Origin: Thermoplasmata archaeon
Lineage (GTDB): Archaea > Thermoplasmatota > Thermoplasmata > Thermoplasmatales > Thermoplasmataceae
Length of the DNA stretch: 49,309 bases
Direction of reading: 5' to 3'
Assembly (NCBI GenBank): GCA_021806345.1
Contig: JAJZXP010000297.1
Span: 1 to 49,309, forward strand
This document shows positions 44,384 through 49,309 of this stretch, in pieces. A program made the translations under genes and the position numbers. Each line of letters opens with the position of its first letter. The first letter of the stretch is position 1. Under the pieces are notes generated by a model that was given only the letters and a program-made list of their open reading frames with translations, had not been told where the DNA came from and did not search any database.

Positions 44384-45149
44384 ATTCCGAAAAGATGTTT
44401 CCATGAATGAGAAGTTAGCGAATTCTTAATTCTCCCCATAGAATCGTGAGACGGGTTGTCCGCTTTCTGAGGTAATCTGGTGCAAACGCCATTAAATCTT
44501 AACTGTCCAATATGATTCGCATAAGGCAAGGTTCAGCTCCAGTTGGTAATTGTGATGCCGTGTAATGATCAGGCGCAAATGTGTCTACCCATAAAGAAAA
44601 TTAATATACGTTTCTTTAACCATGATAAAGAAAAAATCCGATTATTTTATTACATTTCATTATCCTATCAATTTAGTGTAATCTGCAGGCTCTGCAGCAC
44701 AAAAGTACAACAATGATTTCAGGACAGCAAAAAGAATAGTGTATGCAAGAAAGAGTACAGTTAACCCTAACCCAAAAATTTTTACGGGTCCAAATGAGAT
44801 TCCTCTCAATCGTTTTACTCCCTCCATCCAATAAGTTTCATTTTTGTCATGATCAGAAAATACACCTTGGAGAAACTGCAAGGTATTTTCGCATTGAATG
44901 GTATGATAATGGGCAATATTTTGAGTAAAAAAATTTTGCAAAGAAAAAATTAAGAAAATAAATCAGACCTGAAAGGGCTCATTTTTAACGCTAAAATCCT
45001 CGTTCTGTTGGCATAGAAGCATAATCTGCACACATATCTGAACAGATATCGTTTCATATAGATTTTTTAAATTTTAATTATCTGCGAGAAAAGGTATATG
45101 TGCATATGGCTGTGCAGAAAAATATTATTCCCGGTTCAATAATATTTAT
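44384..45149. other. AT-rich gap with one possible small membrane ORF
   Basis: About 765 bases with no firm gene. The only candidate is a short minus-strand frame (see 44660-44827). The right edge carries AT-rich promoter sequence (AATATTATT near 45119-45127) for the gene at 45150. Confidence 0.35.
44660..44827 (-). CDS. Possible small membrane protein
   Basis: A 55-residue frame from ATG 44825-44827 with one clear hydrophobic helix (IFGLGLTVLFLAYTILFAVL) and a basic N-terminal side (MEGVKRLRG). The frame extends upstream to a TTG at 44941. No family resemblance and no decisive promoter, so it may be chance. Confidence 0.25.
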   Translation of the reverse strand: MEGVKRLRGISFGPVKIFGLGLTVLFLAYTILFAVLKSLLYFCAAEPADYTKLIG

Positions 45150-45524
45150 ATGGCCAGAAAAAAGCATCAACCACCATCAAAATTGAAATATGCTGAAAAT
45201 CACCCGTCTGTAACCGTCCATCTTACAAAGGATGAACATAAAGACCTGCTTGAAATGGCATTTAACAACGACAAAAGCATGAACCAGATCATCAAGGAAG
45301 CGGTTGGCCTGATTAGGAGAACCTGGAAGAAACAGCAATACTTTTTCAATGAGGGCTCAGAATCGGGATATGAAGATGCTGTCAAGGATTTCAGCCGGAA
45401 TTTCAAGTGCTCAAGGTGCGGCAGGCCCTTGGAGATAAAACCGAATCTTGAGAACCAATTGTATCAGTGGTTAGTGAACGAATCTTCGAAAGCAGGTTGG
45501 CATCATGGCAATTGCAGAAAATAA
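45150..45524 (+). CDS. Small ribbon-helix-helix-like protein with C-terminal Cys/His metal site
   Basis: A 124-residue protein. Residues ~18-58 (HPSVTVHLTKDEHKDLLEMA, then KSMNQIIKEAVGLIRRTW) fit a ribbon-helix-helix DNA-binding domain: a short strand with alternating residues, then two helices. The C-terminus has C87-x2-C90 (FKCSRCGRPLEI) and H118/H119 with C122 (WHHGNC), a plausible treble-clef-like zinc site. Such small proteins are typical of archaeal plasmids and viruses or of their regulators. A TATA-like motif near 45119 supports ATG 45150 as a leaderless start. It is an orphan near the helix-turn-helix gene, so the two may derive from one element. Confidence 0.6.
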   Translation: MARKKHQPPSKLKYAENHPSVTVHLTKDEHKDLLEMAFNNDKSMNQIIKEAVGLIRRTWKKQQYFFNEGSESGYEDAVKDFSRNFKCSRCGRPLEIKPNLENQLYQWLVNESSKAGWHHGNCRK

Positions 45525-45933
45525 TCAGTGTTGATAATTGTAGGATTAACTTGACCCGAGCCATCGGAGAACTGGAACACCATTGTCTTTACAATTTTTC
45601 TATATTTTACGGTTCAACATACCTACCATATATTAGTGAGATTTCGGCTGTTAAGTCAGAATACAGTTGGCAGTTTTTGCAAGCTAGAATGTAAGAAGCG
45701 GAATGAGAAGAAAAAATTGATTTGAAACTCTTCTTGCAAAAATCTATTGCCGTGGTTTCAGAGCCTTATTATGCCCAAATGGAAGAATGCCTAAAGGATA
45801 TGACCAGAATAATGGCGCGCTGTCAAAATTATTCTTTTTCAACACTGTTGTGGGGTTATGTCTCCATTGATTCACAAGGTATCTTTCATCCGCCAAATAT
45901 ATAATTTGGGAAGAGCATGCAGAAGGGATCTAC
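45525..45933. other. Intergenic gap
   Basis: About 410 bases; a 60-codon frame starting with TTG at 45722 has no family resemblance and I do not call it. A TATA-like AAATATATAATTT at about 45894-45906 probably serves the GT2 gene downstream. Confidence 0.4.
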
Positions 45934-45948
45934 TTGGATAGCACTGAA

Positions 45949-46872
45949 ATGCCGACTGTGAATGCCATAATCCCAATATGCAACTGGGCAGATCGTCTAG
46001 AGGAATGCCTTAAACAACTCTCCGTCCAGAAATATGGTGGGGACTTCATTATAACAGTCGTAGACTGTGGGTCTACTGACAGTACTGTGGATGTTGCCAG
46101 GAGTTATGGTTGTGAGATTATCACAAAAAGGGATTCCCCAATTGAGGGCCTCATAGGGCTCACAAACTATGGCTTCAAGAACTCAAGAGCAGATTTGGTC
46201 TGGAAGGTAGACGCTGACAACATCATGGCTGATCAAAAGGTTCTGAGTAGATTGGTGGAGCCATATCTTCAGGATTCCGGGATAAATCTCTCTGTTCCAC
46301 GGCAGATCACAAATGATAGTTACAAATCCTTCACCAATTACCTTACACTCAGGGAGATGGTACCCTATAATGCCATGATTTCCCATAGCGTGGGTAAAGA
46401 TGGATGGAATCTTGTTGAGGATATGTGGTACGGGATCTACAATTCCACCCTGATGAGAAGAAGTGCCATTGACATGGTAGGTGGATGGGATCAGGACATA
46501 AGAGTTCTGGGTAGACTGAGGAACCTGAGAATGAGCCGGGCAGCCCTGGTACACGATGCCTGTTATTACCATGACCAGAGGGTCGATCCAATCTCATTCA
46601 TGAAGAAGATGAAAAGGAGAATCGATTATTTCGGGAAAATGGATTCAAGAATATTGGCTGAATACTTCTTAACTAATTTTGAGAATAATAAGAATGAAGC
46701 ACAAAACCCTCTCGGTTATAGAAGCGAATTGTGGCGAATTGCAAGAACTGGCGGTAATAGAAATATTAGAAATATATCGAATGAGTTGCTTTTTCAGATA
46801 GTAACATTTACGTCCTTACTAACATCACCTATCGCGGCATGGCGCATTTTTAGAAGAAGCCTCTACCATTAG
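45949..46872 (+). CDS. Glycosyltransferase, GT2 family
   Basis: A 307-residue GT2 enzyme from ATG 45949 (a TTG at 45934 would add five residues). VNAIIPICNWADRLEECLKQL is the entry strand, ITVVDCGSTDSTVDVARSYG the first Asp motif with the unusual Cys in VVDCGSTD, and LVWKVDADNIMADQKVL carries the DxD. The second half (MVGGWDQDIRVLGRLRNL) contains the ED/QxxRW-like acceptor region in altered form. The C-terminus is basic with one hydrophobic stretch. It differs from the LDDDDYF group in this island, so it probably has another substrate. Confidence 0.83.
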   Translation: MPTVNAIIPICNWADRLEECLKQLSVQKYGGDFIITVVDCGSTDSTVDVARSYGCEIITKRDSPIEGLIGLTNYGFKNSRADLVWKVDADNIMADQKVLSRLVEPYLQDSGINLSVPRQITNDSYKSFTNYLTLREMVPYNAMISHSVGKDGWNLVEDMWYGIYNSTLMRRSAIDMVGGWDQDIRVLGRLRNLRMSRAALVHDACYYHDQRVDPISFMKKMKRRIDYFGKMDSRILAEYFLTNFENNKNEAQNPLGYRSELWRIARTGGNRNIRNISNELLFQIVTFTSLLTSPIAAWRIFRRSLYH

Positions 46873-46932
46873 TCCAATACATTGTCATTATTTTAGTTGA
46901 CCCATAAAAAACGCATTTCTAATTTCCTATTC

Positions 46933-47934
46933 TCACAATTTGTTCTTACTTTTCCTTACTTCGTAAAATTTTTTCACAAAATATTCTTTCTTTAACCGTG
47001 CAAAGGGTTGAAAAAGCGTAAAGAATATTATTTCTTTGCTGTTAATATCGAAGCCCCATTTTAAACATCTCAAATATGTTAGCAATGACAAATTTTGTCT
47101 TTCCTTTGCAAAGAAGTTTAGCCTCACGGACCAATAAGCTTTATGATGTTGAGCCAGTTTCTTCACCGGTATTTTCTTTAACCCTGATACCAAATCCTGC
47201 ATATCGGTCAAGACGAGATTGCTGTATTCCGTATCCTTGTTCCAAGACTTTTCAAGGTCATCTATCTCATGAGTCTGAGATTCATTATGAATCCGATAAT
47301 AACTTGTATTGCCGTCAATAACTGCGACATTTCCTCGTTCAAGGTAATTGTAAAATAAAAATATGTCAACCGTAAGTTTATTCTTTTTTAATTGATCGAG
47401 TTGTTCTCCGATTAGGTTTTTTCTTATACACATGGAACTTGGATTTATGAATCCAATTTTTCTCAACGATTGGATAACATTACCATTTTGTACAAATACA
47501 GGTTGCTGCTCAACAAGTGAATAATTATTGATAATATCTTCCTCAAATTCTCCATAAACTGGTATTACTGTATTCTTGTAAAAGTCCACCTCTGGATTTT
47601 CAAAGAACTCGTTCACCCTGCTCAATTTCTCACACGAATACATGTCGTCATCGTCAAGGAAGCACAACACATTTCCTCTGGAAATAGCAATGCCTTCAGC
47701 TAGTTTTGCACCATACCATTTCTCCTCCGAATGGATGTTCATAATCCCGAGTTTGTCAAGTTCAGAATCTATGTGTTCATCAAGAAAATTTTTTATCACA
47801 ATAATTTCAAAATACTTTCTCGGGAGTGATTGGTTTAAAACTGAGAGTACTGCCTGCATCAAGTATTTTTTCCGATTATATGCAGATATTATAACTGATA
47901 TTCGCGGGTCTTCATTTGAACTGTCTTGTCCCAT
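46933..47934 (-). CDS. Glycosyltransferase, GT2 family
   Basis: A 333-residue GT-A fold enzyme from ATG 47932-47934 (a TTG seven codons upstream is also possible). ISVIISAYNRKKYLMQAVLSVL is the entry strand, VLCFLDDDDMYSCEKL the metal site, and FINPSSMCIRKNLIGEQL the acceptor half. Same subgroup as the products at 16558, 17514 and 22961 (the segment SSM/SSI-x-x-RK is shared). It lies next to the ISL3-family element, whose left end starts about 110 bases upstream of the gene start. Confidence 0.84.
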   Translation of the reverse strand: MGQDSSNEDPRISVIISAYNRKKYLMQAVLSVLNQSLPRKYFEIIVIKNFLDEHIDSELDKLGIMNIHSEEKWYGAKLAEGIAISRGNVLCFLDDDDMYSCEKLSRVNEFFENPEVDFYKNTVIPVYGEFEEDIINNYSLVEQQPVFVQNGNVIQSLRKIGFINPSSMCIRKNLIGEQLDQLKKNKLTVDIFLFYNYLERGNVAVIDGNTSYYRIHNESQTHEIDDLEKSWNKDTEYSNLVLTDMQDLVSGLKKIPVKKLAQHHKAYWSVRLNFFAKERQNLSLLTYLRCLKWGFDINSKEIIFFTLFQPFARLKKEYFVKKFYEVRKSKNKL

Positions 47935-48044
47935 CAGGCATTGATCAACTCCCAATAAGTATTTTTTTCCATATTAGTAAGACAGGTAATTTACAATAAT
48001 ACCTTTCTTGCAAATAGAAACAGTTTCAAATTCTAAATTTGCTT

Positions 48045-48069
48045 GGATCTCTTTAACATTGTGGGGGTA
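48045..48069 (+). repeat. Left inverted repeat of the ISL3-family element
   Basis: Begins GGATCTCTTTAAC and ends GTGGGGGTA; pairs with 49285-49309 inverted. The shared GGGGGTA block is typical of the inner end. Confidence 0.82.
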
Positions 48070-49255
48070 GCTTAAGTCCTCCCGCAACCAGATAGATGAT
48101 CGTATCTCTGTATTCATGAGCCTTGAACCCGTAAGAACGCTTGAATGCTGTACGTATTTTGTTGTTCAGGCCTTCCACAACAGCTGAATTTATTCCCGAT
48201 CTTATGGCCTCCATGATGCCATCAAGATGCCTCTTCATGGTCTTTCCGAGCTTGATGATATCGGGCATCCTTGACCTGGATGCCCATGATATCCACTTTA
48301 TGAGATAATCCTCAGCAATGGACACATTCACCTGCCATAATCTCTGGAGTGCTATCTTGAAATGATAAGCATGTGATGTCTGGAGATCCAGTGATTTTAT
48401 GGACATGAGGCGATCTCTTTCCTTTTCTGAGAGATCGAAAGAATTCTTCAGCCAGTCATATCTTGTGTGCTTTAGAATTTCATTCTCCCTTGCCTCTTTT
48501 CTCCTTATCCTGTCCAGAGTGTCATTCATCATCTTGATCACATGGAAGTGATCGAAAACGATTGAAGAATCAGGGAAATACTGTTTAGCACCGGATATGT
48601 ATGAGGGGTACATATCCATGGTGATGTGTTCAATGTTCTTCGCATCAAGGAAAGGATGCTTCATGATGAATTTTCCAAACACATCGCTTTCCTTACCGTC
48701 CTCGATGTGTATTACCCTGCTGTTCTTGATATCGTAAAAGAGCGTAACATAGACATGATGCTTCTCCACGGAGAATTCATCGATTCCAAGTGTCTTCAGA
48801 TCGGAAATATCCTCCGATTTCCTTGCCTCTTCCACATAATGTCTCAGGATTCTCCACACAGAATCCTCATTGATTCCCACCATACGGGAAACAGCAGATA
48901 CCGGCATCTCTCTGCCCATCTCCACTATCATTGCTTCAAAATGAAGGGAGAAACCCGATCCCTTTCGTGCCCATGGAAGATCAACGGTCTTCTTTCCATG
49001 CTCATTGCATTTTATTCTGGGCTCCCTAGCATGCACATATGTGGGGTACTGGAATACGTTCAGGTGCCTCCATGTCCTCTCCTCTGTGTCGTGGACTCCG
49101 TATGGTATTCCACACACAGGACATGGGAATTTAGATCTCCTTGGAAAATCTATGAAGATATCCACCCTCTTTTCCTTATGATCGAACTTTATTTCCTTGA
49201 TGATCCACGGATCCTCCAGACCTAGAAGTCTCCTGAACAGTTCCTCTGAATTCAC
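48053..49255 (-). CDS. ISL3-family DDE transposase
   Basis: A 400-residue transposase. The N-terminal zinc finger is C45-x2-C48 with C83 and H86 (CPVC, CNEHG). A helix-turn-helix region follows (MPVSAVSRMVGINEDSVWRILRHY). The catalytic triad is D159 (GIDEFSVEKHHVY), D214 (HITMDMYPSYI) and E361 (VVEGLNNKIRT), the ISL3 pattern. Length is normal and the frame is intact, so the element is potentially active. The start is GTG at 49255. Its orientation and position outside the glycan genes mark the right boundary of the island as seen here. Confidence 0.92.
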   Translation of the reverse strand: MNSEELFRRLLGLEDPWIIKEIKFDHKEKRVDIFIDFPRRSKFPCPVCGIPYGVHDTEERTWRHLNVFQYPTYVHAREPRIKCNEHGKKTVDLPWARKGSGFSLHFEAMIVEMGREMPVSAVSRMVGINEDSVWRILRHYVEEARKSEDISDLKTLGIDEFSVEKHHVYVTLFYDIKNSRVIHIEDGKESDVFGKFIMKHPFLDAKNIEHITMDMYPSYISGAKQYFPDSSIVFDHFHVIKMMNDTLDRIRRKEARENEILKHTRYDWLKNSFDLSEKERDRLMSIKSLDLQTSHAYHFKIALQRLWQVNVSIAEDYLIKWISWASRSRMPDIIKLGKTMKRHLDGIMEAIRSGINSAVVEGLNNKIRTAFKRSYGFKAHEYRDTIIYLVAGGLKLPPQC

Positions 49256-49284
49256 ACAATGTAAATGAATGAAGGTTTATTATT

Positions 49285-49309
49285 TACCCCCAAAGAGTTC
49301 AAGAGAACC
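49285..49309 (-). repeat. Right inverted repeat of the ISL3-family element
   Basis: On the minus strand it begins GGTTCTCTTGAAC, matching the left end, and finishes exactly at the window edge. Confidence 0.82.

Larger units (their letters stand above)
48045..49309 (-). mobile_element. Complete ISL3-family insertion sequence
   Basis: An element of about 1265 bases with imperfect 25-base inverted repeats (48045-48069 and 49285-49309), roughly 20 of 25 positions identical, enclosing one full transposase. The right repeat ends at the last base of the window, so its flank and any 8-base target duplication (left flank 48037-48044) cannot be checked. Confidence 0.88.

Noticed and set aside
45722..45904. 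60-codon ORF starting with TTG
   Set aside because: No promoter or Shine-Dalgarno support and no recognisable fold; its 3' end overlaps the TATA region of the next gene.
48626..49225. 199-codon plus-strand ORF opposite the ISL3 transposase
   Set aside because: Complete shadow of the transposase gene, with no domain and a composition set by the opposite strand.
1..49309. CRISPR arrays, rRNA or tRNA genes
   Set aside because: I saw no regularly spaced repeats and no convincing rRNA or tRNA motifs on either strand; short repeats seen are explained by IS ends and the structured pair.

Overview
The window looks like the chromosome of a wall-less, acidophilic archaeon of the Thermoplasmata (Thermoplasma / Ferroplasma / Cuniculiplasma type). 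This is inferred from several things: AT-rich archaeal TATA boxes (TTTAWATA-like) about 20-28 bases before many start codons, which implies leaderless transcripts; Shine-Dalgarno motifs mainly in front of internal operon genes; AGG/AGA/ATA-rich codon use; and archaeal families such as a PAC2 proteasome-assembly protein, GT-C membrane enzymes and dolichol-phosphate sugar synthases. I see no tRNA, rRNA or CRISPR array.

Layout. (1) 1-5000: a BadF/NAGK-type sugar kinase, an orphan C-terminal half of a phosphoglucose/phosphomannose isomerase, a penicillin-binding-type D-Ala-D-Ala carboxypeptidase (S13) and a LysA-like PLP decarboxylase. Interspersed are two ~255-base direct repeats with covarying terminal hairpins that look like IS200/IS605 right-end (TnpB/omega-RNA) relics. 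(2) 5000-15400: mostly housekeeping and accessory genes: DHA2 drug exporter plus MarR regulator, a polysaccharide flippase, a PH-like/zinc-ribbon protein, an ABC-2 exporter, a GntR regulator, a PAC2 protein, a cytosolic-looking SppA peptidase and phosphoheptose isomerase GmhA. (3) 15400-48000: a large surface-glycan island with about 16 nucleotide-sugar glycosyltransferases (GT2, GT4 and CgeB-like), two dolichol-phosphate sugar synthase-like GT2 enzymes, three large GT-C-like membrane proteins, a second flippase and a radical SAM enzyme. It is broken by a complete IS5-family element that sits in a decayed GT2 gene. (4) 42823-45933: a sparse gap inside the island with an orphan helix-turn-helix protein and a small ribbon-helix-helix-like/Zn protein, probably mobile-element derived. 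(5) 48045-49309: a complete ISL3-family element whose outer inverted repeat ends exactly at the window edge.

How the parts fit (inference): GmhA, the NAGK-type kinase and related functions feed sugar phosphates; cytosolic GT2/GT4 enzymes build a lipid-linked glycan; the flippases move it across the membrane; DPM1- and ALG5-like enzymes make polyprenyl-phosphate sugars; and GT-C proteins use these on the outer face. The product would be lipoglycan or glycoprotein glycan of the glycocalyx that replaces a cell wall in these organisms. Paralogous GT families, a gene dead by frameshift plus nonsense plus IS insertion, and flanking IS elements suggest the glycan structure varies between strains.

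The most interesting signals are the structured repeat pair, the peptidoglycan-type S13/LysA-like gene pair in a wall-less lineage, two leaderless mini-ORFs placed before GT-C genes (one overlapping its gene by ATGA), an ABC ATPase whose conserved N-terminus lies upstream of any canonical start codon, and the radical SAM-GT2 overlapping pair.
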